Source: Candidatus Tenebribacter mawsonii
GTDB lineage: Bacteria; Cloacimonadota; Cloacimonadia; Cloacimonadales; TCS61
NCBI GenBank assembly: GCA_030765665.1
Contig: JAVCCD010000052.1
Span: 1-15,428 of the forward strand
Reading direction: 5' to 3'
DNA length: 15,428 nucleotides
Part shown: one piece after another, positions 1 to 6,954 of the stretch
Position numbering within the stretch: the stretch's first letter is position 1
Layout: every line of letters starts with the position of its first letter
The notes under the pieces: generated by a model
Seen by the model: only the letters and a program-made list of their open reading frames with translations
What the model was told of the DNA's origin: nothing
Databases searched by the model: none
Translations under genes and position numbers: made by a program

Positions 1-109
1 CCATATTTGTAACCATTTTAATAATTACATTTTCATTTGCTACTAAATTACTCATTGTACACACTCCCATTAGTATTATTGCAATTACCACATACAATTT
101 TTTTCTCAT
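1..109 (-). CDS. Secreted protein of unknown function, N-terminal part only
   Basis: On the minus strand an ATG at 109-107 opens a frame that stays open to the window edge, giving 36 residues. It begins MRKKLYVVIAIILMGVC, a basic N-terminus followed by a hydrophobic stretch, which looks like a Sec signal peptide with possible cleavage near LVA-NE (about residue 24). A good ribosome binding site (GGGGAG, 121-116) lies six bases before the ATG. It is 43 bp downstream of the LpxH-like gene on the same strand, so it probably shares that operon. Too little of the mature protein is visible to assign a family. The Cys17 is not in a convincing lipobox. I infer a periplasmic or outer-membrane protein and nothing more. 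Confidence 0.65.
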   Translation of the reverse strand, partial: MRKKLYVVIAIILMGVCTMSNLVANENVIIKMVTNM

Positions 110-152
110 TTTTTTCTCCCCTTATTTATTGTTCATTTGTTGCTTAGTTTAA

Positions 153-878
153 TTATTTTTTAAACTTATGTAATTCAATCTTTCCATCTATCATTTTTAA
201 AAAAGAATAATTCTTGATCCAGTCACCTGCGTTTGCATAGATTCCATTTTTGTACTTCTCAATTTTTGGAAGGTGCGAATGTCCTAAAATAACAAGATCA
301 ACATCATTCAATTTTTTCTTAGCAAACTCTATTAATCCTTGTTCCCGTCTGTTTAAGGTATTATCAGTTCTCTTCTGTTTCCGGCTTGATCTGCTCATAT
401 TCTTACCAATTCCTAAGGCAAAGTCAGGATGCAAATTACTGAAGATCCACATGACGATTTTATTGCGGATCAATCTACGGAATATTTGATAACGTAAATC
501 GTTAGAAGTATACCTGTCACCATGAGAAACAAATGTTTTTACACTATCAATAGTTTCAAAAAAACTATCTTTATAAACTTCAATGCCAAGTGTTCCTGTA
601 AGAAAATCCTTAAACCAAAAATCATGATTTCCAGCAATAAATACAATTCTTACACCGTTTTCTTTTAACTCATGAAGTTTAACCAATAACGGAAAATATC
701 CTTTAATAATAAATTTTTTCCAAACGAACCAAAGGTCAAAAATATCACCATTTAAAATCAATAAGTCGGCATCATTTTTAATACTTTCCAGAAATGAGAT
801 TACTTTATTTCTGCGCTCAATATCATCACTATTCTCTACAAATTTTAAATGAAAATCAGAAGCAATATAAACGTTCAT
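153..878 (-). CDS. LpxH-like metallophosphoesterase (UDP-2,3-diacylglucosamine diphosphatase family)
   Basis: The 241-residue product has the full calcineurin-like metallophosphoesterase motif series: D8-x-H10 in ASDFHL, GD at 44-45 in NGDIFDLW, GNHD at 83-86, SHGD at 118-121 and GHSH at 199-202, which together bind the two-metal centre. Length and motif order match LpxH (about 240 residues), which cleaves UDP-2,3-diacylglucosamine to lipid X at the inner face of the cytoplasmic membrane in lipid A synthesis. Classical LpxH has GNRD where this protein has GNHD, so it is a divergent relative and another phosphoesterase role cannot be excluded; I therefore give no symbol. AAGG lies eight bases before the ATG. 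It follows the DUF4159 gene by 15 bp and is probably co-transcribed with it. The LPS genes on the opposite strand support a lipid A role. Confidence 0.82.
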   Translation of the reverse strand: MNVYIASDFHLKFVENSDDIERRNKVISFLESIKNDADLLILNGDIFDLWFVWKKFIIKGYFPLLVKLHELKENGVRIVFIAGNHDFWFKDFLTGTLGIEVYKDSFFETIDSVKTFVSHGDRYTSNDLRYQIFRRLIRNKIVMWIFSNLHPDFALGIGKNMSRSSRKQKRTDNTLNRREQGLIEFAKKKLNDVDLVILGHSHLPKIEKYKNGIYANAGDWIKNYSFLKMIDGKIELHKFKK

Positions 879-893
879 ATATTTTTCCTTTTA

Positions 894-1541
894 TTAATTT
901 GTCATAATATAGTAAAACAAATTTGCTCCAAATTGGAAAGCCAATTCTCTTAGATTATCAGGGTCATTATGCACATTGCTCCAACCATCAGTGATGTTAG
1001 ATTCATAAGTATAAAGCATCATCAGTCTTCCATTATCATCAAAAATACCAAATGCCTGTGGTCTTTTATTGTCATGCTTATGAATCTTGGGAAGTCCATT
1101 AGGAAAATTAAAATAACAGTGAAATATCTCATGATTGTTAGGTAACTCAACAAAATCTTTTTCGGGGAATATCTTCTTGAATTGAGATTGAAACGATTTA
1201 TTTAAACCATAATCGTCATCAACATAAAGAAAACCACCTCGCTCTAAATATGTTCTTAAGCTCTCAGCATCTTTTTCGCTGAAATTTATTGTTCCGTGCC
1301 CTGTCATGAAAATAAATGGAAAATCAAAAAGTTTAGGATCATCCGCAGTTACAATGGCTTGTATTTCAGAAAAATTTGTATTTATTGTTTTATTTAGAAA
1401 TTTAGAAATGTTTGGAATTATATCCTGATCGTTATACCAGTCACCACCACCTTTGTAGTGTAATCTTGCAATTTGATGTTCACCCTCAATAGCATTAAGA
1501 ATGCCAAAAGAAAAAATAATCAACAATATTAATTTATTCAT
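894..1541 (-). CDS. Secreted DUF4159 domain protein
   Basis: This 215-residue protein has a short signal peptide (hydrophobic residues 4-16, likely cleavage near LNA-IE at 17/18). The rest matches my knowledge of DUF4159: YKGGGDWYND at 29-38, the FMTGHG segment at 78-83, GGFLYVDDDYG at 102-112, NHEIFHCYF at 135-143, and a C-terminal GANLFYYIM. DUF4159 proteins have a glutamine-amidotransferase-like alpha/beta fold and are often found in Bacteroidota and related groups, but their biochemical function is not established. It is the first gene of the minus-strand group, upstream of the LpxH-like gene. No clear Shine-Dalgarno precedes its ATG; the leader is AT-rich. Family assignment is fairly sure; role unknown, probably periplasmic. 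Confidence 0.8.
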   Translation of the reverse strand: MNKLILLIIFSFGILNAIEGEHQIARLHYKGGGDWYNDQDIIPNISKFLNKTINTNFSEIQAIVTADDPKLFDFPFIFMTGHGTINFSEKDAESLRTYLERGGFLYVDDDYGLNKSFQSQFKKIFPEKDFVELPNNHEIFHCYFNFPNGLPKIHKHDNKRPQAFGIFDDNGRLMMLYTYESNITDGWSNVHNDPDNLRELAFQFGANLFYYIMTN

Positions 1542-1558
1542 AATTTATATATAAAAGT

Positions 1559-1587
1559 GATAAATTTTACGAAGTGATTTCGTGCAA
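1559..1587 (-). promoter_or_regulatory. Possible promoter of the DUF4159/LpxH-like operon
   Basis: Reading the minus strand, TTGCAC (1587-1582) is followed after 17 bp by TTTATC (1564-1559), a fair match to a sigma-70-type -35/-10 pair, 18 bp before the DUF4159 start codon. A short inverted repeat (ACGAA, five bases, TTCGT; 1569-1583) lies in the spacer and could be an operator. In AT-rich DNA such matches arise by chance, so this is weak. Confidence 0.28.
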
Positions 1588-1691
1588 GCAAAAAAAATCT
1601 GGACATAGTAATTTATCCCTTTTAGTTGTCATTATCGTTAAATTTAAATTAATTGATACATGCAGATAATTAATAATTTAAATATCTGCAA

Positions 1692-1696
1692 CGGAG
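1692..1696 (+). promoter_or_regulatory. Ribosome binding site that decides the kdsA start
   Basis: CGGAG ends five bases before the ATG at 1702. The in-frame ATG at 1660, which would add 14 residues, has only AT-rich sequence upstream and no purine-rich site. The 1702 start is therefore preferred. Confidence 0.7.
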
Positions 1697-1701
1697 TGAA
1701 T

Positions 1702-2496
1702 ATGGAGCTTTATAAGGAACTTAAAAATTGCAATGATTTTTTCCTCATTGCTGGTCCGTGCGTAATAGAAGATGAGAAAATGATGATGTCAGTTACAGCA
1801 AAACTAGTTGAAATGACAGAGAAGCGTGGAATCAAGTTCATATTTAAATCTTCATTTAGAAAGGCAAATAGAACATCAGTCGGCTCTCCAACTGGACCAG
1901 GATTAATTGAAGGTCTTAAAATTCTTTCGAAGATTAAGAAAGAATTTAATATTCCAATATTAACAGATATTCATGATGTTAGTGAAGTAAAAAAAGTAGC
2001 TGTGGTTGCAGATATATTACAGATACCGGCATTCCTATCAAGACAATCTGATTTGATTTCGGAGGCAGCAAAAACTGGTAAAATTGTTAATATAAAAAAA
2101 GGACAGTTCATGGCTCCTGAAGATATGGAAAGTGCAGCTGAAAAAGTTCAAGTTGAAAAAAATAATAAAATTCTTCTCACAGAACGTGGAACAAGTTTTG
2201 GTTATCATAACTTGATTGTTGATTTCCGCAGTTTTGCGATCATGAGTCAGTTTGGATATCCAGTTATATACGATGTGACACACAGTCTGCAAAAGCCTTC
2301 CCAAAATAAGACATCTGGTGGTACACCCCAATATGCATTAAAGATGGCTAAAGCTGCTTTAGCTACTGGGGATGTAAAAGGACTTTTTATAGAAACGCAT
2401 CCCAATCCAGCACTTGCTCTTAGTGATGCGAATTCTATGTTGCCAATTGATGAACTTCCTCAATTGCTGGATGCATGTTTAAAAATTGAAAGGTAA
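1702..2496 (+). CDS. kdsA: 3-deoxy-D-manno-octulosonate 8-phosphate synthase (KdsA)
   Basis: KdsA condenses phosphoenolpyruvate with D-arabinose 5-phosphate to Kdo-8-phosphate in the cytoplasm, the committed step of Kdo synthesis for LPS. The 264-residue product shows IAGPCVIE (15-22), FKSSFRKANRTS (48-59), PILTDIHD (85-92), KKGQFMAPEDM (132-142), LTERGTSFGYHN (159-170) and ETHPNP (231-236). Cys20 in AGPC marks the metal-dependent class, because metal-independent enzymes have Asn there. His194, Glu231 and Asp242 complete the metal site, with the same spacing as Cys11/His185/Glu222/Asp233 of the Aquifex enzyme (recalled from the literature). The start at 1702 is chosen over 1660 because it has an SD. 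It is the first gene of the long plus-strand run, with kdsC 10 bp downstream. Confidence 0.96.
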   Translation: MELYKELKNCNDFFLIAGPCVIEDEKMMMSVTAKLVEMTEKRGIKFIFKSSFRKANRTSVGSPTGPGLIEGLKILSKIKKEFNIPILTDIHDVSEVKKVAVVADILQIPAFLSRQSDLISEAAKTGKIVNIKKGQFMAPEDMESAAEKVQVEKNNKILLTERGTSFGYHNLIVDFRSFAIMSQFGYPVIYDVTHSLQKPSQNKTSGGTPQYALKMAKAALATGDVKGLFIETHPNPALALSDANSMLPIDELPQLLDACLKIER

Positions 2497-2506
2497 TGAG
2501 GTATAA

Positions 2507-3028
2507 ATGAATTTCAGTAAGATAAAGCTAATAATTTTAGATAACGATGGTGTGTTAACGGATGGAAAAATAATTTATGACAACAATGAGCTGGAATCTA
2601 AAAATTATAATGCTAAAGATGGACTGGGAATTAAGCTACTTCAATTTAGTGGTATTGAGCTTGCGATCATAACAGGTAGAAGTTCAAGAATTCTAGAGAA
2701 AAGATGTAAAGATCTTCAAATTAAACTACTTTTTCAAGGTGTGAGAAATAAACTAAGAAAAACATCAGAACTTCTAGAAGAATTGAACCTAAAATGGGAA
2801 AATGTTGCATATATGGGGGATGATTGGAATGATATGCCCGTAATGGAAAAGTGCAACATCTCAGCAACTCCCTCTGATGCATTTGATGATATACAAAATA
2901 AAGTTGATCTGGTAATGAAGCGTAAAGGTGGAGAAGGTGCGGTAAGAGAATTTATTGAATTGATTTTAAAAAAACAAGGGAAATATGAAGAAAGTTTACA
3001 AAAGCTTCTTAATCATCTTAGGTCTTAG
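2507..3028 (+). CDS. kdsC: Kdo-8-phosphate phosphatase (KdsC), HAD family
   Basis: KdsC removes the phosphate from Kdo-8-phosphate to give free Kdo. The 173-residue protein is a compact class C0 HAD phosphatase: motif I D12-N-D14-GVLTDG, motif II ITGRSS with Thr56, motif III Lys82, and motif IV GDDWND at 104-109 (Asp105, Asp106, Asp109). GGEGAVRE (141-148) near the C-terminus is typical of KdsC, where the tail closes over the neighbouring subunit in the tetramer. Motif I has Asn where Val is more usual (DVDGVLTDG), but both aspartates are kept. GAGGT at 2498-2502 precedes the ATG. The last 14 codons overlap the start of lptC by 44 bp, suggesting translational coupling. Confidence 0.94.
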   Translation: MNFSKIKLIILDNDGVLTDGKIIYDNNELESKNYNAKDGLGIKLLQFSGIELAIITGRSSRILEKRCKDLQIKLLFQGVRNKLRKTSELLEELNLKWENVAYMGDDWNDMPVMEKCNISATPSDAFDDIQNKVDLVMKRKGGEGAVREFIELILKKQGKYEESLQKLLNHLRS

Positions 3029-3539
3029 TAGCATACTGTTCATATTTTCTTGTGCTAAGCAAGACGAAGTAACTGAGATGCCCATAAGTGGGAAAATACC
3101 AGATGAGCAAGCTGACTCAATCAAAGTATTATCAACTTCCAATAATGTAATTGACTATGAATTAACTGCCGTTCATTATTATAAATATTATAGTACAAAA
3201 CAAACCTTTGCAGATACTGTTTATGTTACATTTTTTAATACTGATGGATCAGTAAAATCAACTTTGAAATGTAACAAAGCAGAAGTAAATGATGCAAACA
3301 ATTCGCTAACAGGAATTGGTGATGTAGTTGTTGTAAGTGATAATGGAATAATGAAAGCACCCTTAATGGTTTTAGATAGAAACTCTAATACCTTATATGC
3401 AAAACAGGGTGTGTCTCTACAGCGAGAAAATAACTTGCTGATAGGTGAAGAAATGGAATCAAATTTAGATCTCGATAGAGTGGAAATTACTAAAGTATCA
3501 GCACAGGGGAAATTGGAAGATGAAAAAATTAATTGGTAG
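2985..3539 (+). CDS. lptC: LPS export protein LptC, lipoprotein form
   Basis: LptC joins the inner-membrane LptB2FG transporter to the periplasmic LptA bridge and receives LPS from it. This 184-residue protein starts with a lipoprotein signal (MKKVYKSFLI..., lipobox LFIFSC, lipidated Cys23), unlike the membrane-helix anchor of E. coli LptC; lipoprotein LptCs are known in Bacteroidota-like lineages. The mature part shows the LptC/OstA beta-strand pattern: VTFFNTDGSVKSTLKCNKAEV (about 81-101, ending in strand residues), LTGIGDVVVVSDNG, a following LYAKQGVSLQ strand and LLIGEEMESNLDLDRVEI. AAGGG at 2976-2980 precedes the ATG. It overlaps kdsC upstream and lptA downstream (20 bp). Assignment rests on the strand pattern plus position, since LptC sequences vary greatly. 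Confidence 0.87.
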   Translation: MKKVYKSFLIILGLSSILFIFSCAKQDEVTEMPISGKIPDEQADSIKVLSTSNNVIDYELTAVHYYKYYSTKQTFADTVYVTFFNTDGSVKSTLKCNKAEVNDANNSLTGIGDVVVVSDNGIMKAPLMVLDRNSNTLYAKQGVSLQRENNLLIGEEMESNLDLDRVEITKVSAQGKLEDEKINW

Positions 3540-4620
3540 ATTAATTTTATTATTAATCACCCTAATCTCATTTACAATTTATCTCCAAGCTGAGGAAACC
3601 GAATTACGTCCATACAAATTGATTAATGCTGATAAGCTGATCATAAATAAAATTCAAGGAGAATACATAACAAATTTGTTTGGGAACGTCCACTTCTTCT
3701 ATGGTGATACTGAATTTTTTAGTGATAAAGCAGATATTTTTGAACTACAGAAGATAGTACGAATGCATGGTAATGTAAAAGTATATGAAGATACATTGAG
3801 TTTGAAAGCAGAGAATGTAGATTATTTTCGTGAAAAGGAGCGTCTGTTCTTGCGTGGGAATGTACTGGCTATTGAAACTCATAAAGATTCAACCTTTAGA
3901 ACATTTGAAGCTGAAGAAGTAGAATATTTTAGAAATTCAAGAGAATTTTTTGCAAAAGACAGTGTGAAGACATTTGATGAGCGAGAAAAGATTCACGGAA
4001 CTTGTGGAGAATTAAAATATTTTCTAAATGATGGTTATGGATATCTAATCAAGGAACCAATCTTATCTATTGCAGATAAAGATACATTTTCTATCTCGGC
4101 TGAGAAAATTGAATATTTTGAAAATTACAAGAAAGTCGCGGCAACGTTCAATGTGAAAACTTTTTCAAAAGATTTTGTTATGACTAGTGATTTCCTACTA
4201 TATTTTGCTGATGAAGAAAAAGCGATTTACATAGGTGAACCAAATTTCACATCAGATCTCGCTGATGCTACGGCAATAGAGTTCCGAATCTTTTTTGAAG
4301 ATCAAAAAATAAAAAAGGCCGTTCTGCAGGATTCATGTTTTGTTAAGTTTTCTGATAAAGAAAAAGAACCAAAAGCAAGTTGGGCAATTGGTGATATGAT
4401 GGAATTTACTTTTGATAAAGGAAATATCTCTTACTGCAAAGCCGTAGGGAATGTGAAGTCGTATTTTCAGCAGGAAGCTTCAACTAATAGAGATTTTTCA
4501 GCAAATGAAGCTGAAGGCGAACATCTGATCATTGAGATGGATGAAGACAATAAAATAAAGATGATTTCAATGAAAGAGAAGGTTCACGGAATATATAGAT
4601 TTCAACATAATAATTGGTAA
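3520..4620 (+). CDS. lptA: LptA/OstA-family periplasmic LPS transport protein, long form
   Basis: Members of this family form the beta-jelly-roll bridge that carries LPS through the periplasm. The 366-residue protein has a signal peptide (hydrophobic residues 5-22, likely cleavage LQA-EE at 24/25). After it come repeated OstA-type strand motifs: GNV at 55-57, 85-87, 113-115 and 310-312, and x-EYF/x-DYF units at about 101, 135 and 198. It is about twice as long as E. coli LptA (185 residues) and resembles the OstA-like proteins of Bacteroidota-type bacteria, so it may contain more than one jelly-roll unit. AGGGGA (3505-3510) lies nine bases before the ATG, inside lptC. It lies between lptC and lptB, the classical lptA position. 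No C-terminal outer-membrane barrel like that of LptD is seen. Confidence 0.85.
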   Translation: MKKLIGRLILLLITLISFTIYLQAEETELRPYKLINADKLIINKIQGEYITNLFGNVHFFYGDTEFFSDKADIFELQKIVRMHGNVKVYEDTLSLKAENVDYFREKERLFLRGNVLAIETHKDSTFRTFEAEEVEYFRNSREFFAKDSVKTFDEREKIHGTCGELKYFLNDGYGYLIKEPILSIADKDTFSISAEKIEYFENYKKVAATFNVKTFSKDFVMTSDFLLYFADEEKAIYIGEPNFTSDLADATAIEFRIFFEDQKIKKAVLQDSCFVKFSDKEKEPKASWAIGDMMEFTFDKGNISYCKAVGNVKSYFQQEASTNRDFSANEAEGEHLIIEMDEDNKIKMISMKEKVHGIYRFQHNNW

Positions 4621-4746
4621 CGCATCTCTTAACTAAATATAAAAAAACATTTTAGATTCACAATTTATGCATGATTTATTCCAATATGATTTTTAATTGT
4701 AACATTCACTTGACAAATAAAATGATATTAATTTAATCCATTTATT
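4621..4746 (+). other. Intergenic region lptA-lptB
   Basis: This 126 bp AT-rich gap has no open frame longer than about ten codons and no GC-rich hairpin that would terminate the lptA transcript. The only recognisable content is the promoter-like sequence at its 3' end. Confidence 0.6.
4710..4737 (+). promoter_or_regulatory. Probable promoter in front of lptB
   Basis: A perfect TTGACA (4710-4715) is followed after 16 bp by TTTAAT (4732-4737), a reasonable sigma-70-type -10. It lies in the only sizeable gap of the plus-strand run. Initiation would fall at about 4743-4746, one to four bases before the lptB ATG, implying a leaderless or nearly leaderless transcript. The -10 match is moderate and the region is AT-rich. 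Confidence 0.45.
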
Positions 4747-5484
4747 ATGAAGAGTATAAAGACAGATAATTTAGTTAAAATTTATGGGAAAAGAAAAGTT
4801 GTAAACAATGTCTGTATAGACTTACAGCAAGGTGAAATTGTTGGAATATTAGGACCCAACGGAGCTGGTAAATCTACAACATTTTATATGATACTTGGAT
4901 TGATAAAAGCCAATAGCGGAGATGTTTTTTTTAATGAAAAGCAAATAACAAATCTTCCAATGTATAAGCGCGCACAATTAGGTATTGGGTATCTAGCACA
5001 GGAGCCATCAATATTTCATAAACTTACTGTTGAACAGAATATAATGGCAATTTTAGAGACCCTCAAGATTTCAAAAAAAGAACGTAAAATAAGATTAGAA
5101 GAGCACCTTAATGACCTGGGACTTACTAAATTAGCGAAACAGAAGGCATATACTTTGTCTGGAGGTGAACGCAGGAAACTTGAGATTACACGATCACTTG
5201 TTACATCACCTTCGTTCTTACTCATGGACGAACCCTTTGCTGGAGTAGACCCTCTTGCGGTAGCTGACATACAGGATATTGTAAGAAAGTTAAAAGATAA
5301 AAACATAGGAATCTTAATTACTGATCATAATGTTTTAGAAACTTTGAAAATTACAGAAAGAGCGTATATTATTTTTAATGGTGAAATTTTATTTAGTGGA
5401 ACATCCAGAGAACTCGTCAAGGATGACAAAGCACGTGAAGTTTATCTCGGTGATAGATTCACCAATCCTTTTGTGAACGAGTAA
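4747..5484 (+). CDS. lptB: LPS export ABC transporter ATP-binding protein LptB
   Basis: LptB is the cytoplasmic ATPase that drives extraction of LPS from the inner membrane through LptF/LptG. The 245-residue protein has a complete ABC domain: Walker A GPNGAGKST (36-44), Q-loop Gln85, signature LSGGERRK (137-144), Walker B FLLMDEP (157-163) and switch His194 in ITDHN. Length and the C-terminal VYLGDRF (232-238) fit the LptB subfamily closely. The start is fixed by alignment to the family N-terminus. No Shine-Dalgarno is visible before the ATG, and a promoter-like element sits directly upstream. rpoN follows after 15 bp. The LptF/LptG permease and LptD/LptE are not in the window. Confidence 0.96.
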   Translation: MKSIKTDNLVKIYGKRKVVNNVCIDLQQGEIVGILGPNGAGKSTTFYMILGLIKANSGDVFFNEKQITNLPMYKRAQLGIGYLAQEPSIFHKLTVEQNIMAILETLKISKKERKIRLEEHLNDLGLTKLAKQKAYTLSGGERRKLEITRSLVTSPSFLLMDEPFAGVDPLAVADIQDIVRKLKDKNIGILITDHNVLETLKITERAYIIFNGEILFSGTSRELVKDDKAREVYLGDRFTNPFVNE

Positions 5485-5499
5485 AAGAAGAATAGGATT

Positions 5500-6954
5500 A
5501 TGGTTAAATTTAGACAGACCTTAGTTCAAAAGCAAACTCAAAACCTGCTATTGAAGCCAAAAATGCTTCAATCTCTAGAAATGTTGGCTATGCCAATGAT
5601 GCAGCTTGAAACACATTTAAAACAAGAAATGATCAGTAATCCACTTCTAGAAATTCAAGAATTAAACGATGAAGATGAGACAACAATTAAAAATGAAAAA
5701 ATTCAAGAGCAGTTAGATGAAAACATCAAAAATGAGACTGAAGACGAAGAATTGAAGAAAACTTTGGAAGAAACTAAAGAATTAAGTGAAATCCTGGATT
5801 CATATTCCGAATACTTTCAAGGAAGTTCTGGTAGCAATCCTGCTACGGAAGGTATAAACTTTGATCAAATGACCAAACAGCAAGAAAATAAAAGGGATAA
5901 ATTTACGTATCAGATTGAAAAATTACGACTTTGTGAAATTGAATTTGAATTTGCATATGAACTGTTTGATAGCATAGATGATCATGGTTTTTTGCCTACT
6001 GACTTTGTATTTGAAGCTGCTGCTCTAGAATTTGGTATTGAACTTGATAGAGCAGAAGAAATACAATCTATGTTGCTTCATCTAGAACCTTGTGGTATCA
6101 CAGCTCGGAATATACAAGAGTGTTTAATAGCTCAACTTGATCCTGAATTGCATAATGAGAATATTTTTAAGCTAGTATCTGAGCATTTCACAGATCTCAT
6201 TCATAAAAGATATAAAATTATTGCATCAAGTTTTGGAACTTCTATTAATACTATTTTAAATTGGAAAAAGCAAATTGCAAAATTGGATCCAAAACCAGGA
6301 TTGCGCCTTCTTACAAATCATACAAATTATATTGTTCCTGATGTAATAATAAAAAGGATAGGTAGTGAATATGAGGTTATTGTAAATGACTATTCATTTC
6401 CTAAGATACGCTTGAGCAGAAGATATAATAAAATCTTACAACAAGTAAAAAAAGATAAAGAAGCACTAGATTATGTACGCAGCAAGATAAATTCAGCCAA
6501 ATTCCTGATAAAATCTGTTTATCTGAGAGGTAGAACCTTAGAAAGAGTTACAAAATCAATTTTGTATCATCAACCAGATTTCTTTTATGGAGAAAACAGA
6601 GTTCTCAAACCACTCACATATTCAGAAATCGCACAAGAATTACATGTAAATGAATCCACAATTTCAAGAGTAGTTCGAATAAAATATGCAGATACTCCTT
6701 TTGGTGTGATGTGCTTAAAGGACTTCTTTACAAGCAAGGCCGGTAAAGATGATAATTATAACTCAATCTCAAGGCACAATGTTGAACAGAAGATCACGCG
6801 AATGATTGATGTTGAAGATGAAAAAAATCCTTTAAGTGATCAGGATATTGCCGGAAAACTTGGAGAGATCAACATTCATGTGTCTCGTCGTGTTATTGCA
6901 AAATACAGAAAAGCAAAAGGAATACTTAATAGTAGATTGAGGAGAAAAGAGTGA
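5500..6954 (+). CDS. rpoN: RNA polymerase sigma-54 factor (RpoN)
   Basis: RpoN directs RNA polymerase to -24/-12 promoters that need AAA+ activators. The 484-residue protein shows region I (residues 7-50; glutamine- and leucine-rich, ending NPLLEI), an acidic linker (about 54-105), the core-binding domain (about 130-330), a helix-turn-helix LTYSEIAQELHVNESTISR (372-390), and the C-terminal RpoN box. The box reads SRRVIAKYRK (462-471) rather than the usual ARRTVAKYRE, so three or four normally conserved positions differ, though the Arg pair and AKYR are kept. A purine-rich stretch (5485-5497) precedes the ATG. The stop codon overlaps the lpdA start by 4 bp. Association of rpoN with lptB is a classic arrangement. 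No activator or clear -24/-12 site is found in the window. Confidence 0.96.
   Translation: MVKFRQTLVQKQTQNLLLKPKMLQSLEMLAMPMMQLETHLKQEMISNPLLEIQELNDEDETTIKNEKIQEQLDENIKNETEDEELKKTLEETKELSEILDSYSEYFQGSSGSNPATEGINFDQMTKQQENKRDKFTYQIEKLRLCEIEFEFAYELFDSIDDHGFLPTDFVFEAAALEFGIELDRAEEIQSMLLHLEPCGITARNIQECLIAQLDPELHNENIFKLVSEHFTDLIHKRYKIIASSFGTSINTILNWKKQIAKLDPKPGLRLLTNHTNYIVPDVIIKRIGSEYEVIVNDYSFPKIRLSRRYNKILQQVKKDKEALDYVRSKINSAKFLIKSVYLRGRTLERVTKSILYHQPDFFYGENRVLKPLTYSEIAQELHVNESTISRVVRIKYADTPFGVMCLKDFFTSKAGKDDNYNSISRHNVEQKITRMIDVEDEKNPLSDQDIAGKLGEINIHVSRRVIAKYRKAKGILNSRLRRKE

Larger units (their letters stand above)
1542..1701. other. Divergent intergenic region DUF4159 gene / kdsA
   Basis: About 160 AT-rich bases separate the two divergent units and should hold both promoters. 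For kdsA, TTGTCA at 1626-1631 is the best -35 candidate, with TTAATT 17 bp further on (1649-1654) as a poor -10. A perfect but all-AT palindrome (AATTTAAATT) sits at 1641-1650. A minus-strand candidate promoter is listed separately. No RNA gene or small frame with an SD is seen. Confidence 0.5.

Noticed and set aside
250..489. Plus-strand open frame of 79 codons opposite the LpxH-like gene
   Set aside because: Lies wholly antisense to a gene with complete catalytic motifs; the translation shows no family features and no SD.
1660..1701. Upstream ATG for kdsA at 1660
   Set aside because: No ribosome binding site, and the extra 14 residues are not typical of KdsA; the 1702 start has CGGAG at proper spacing.
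2038..2331. Minus-strand open frame of 97 codons within kdsA
   Set aside because: Antisense shadow of a well-conserved gene; composition is that of a non-coding frame.
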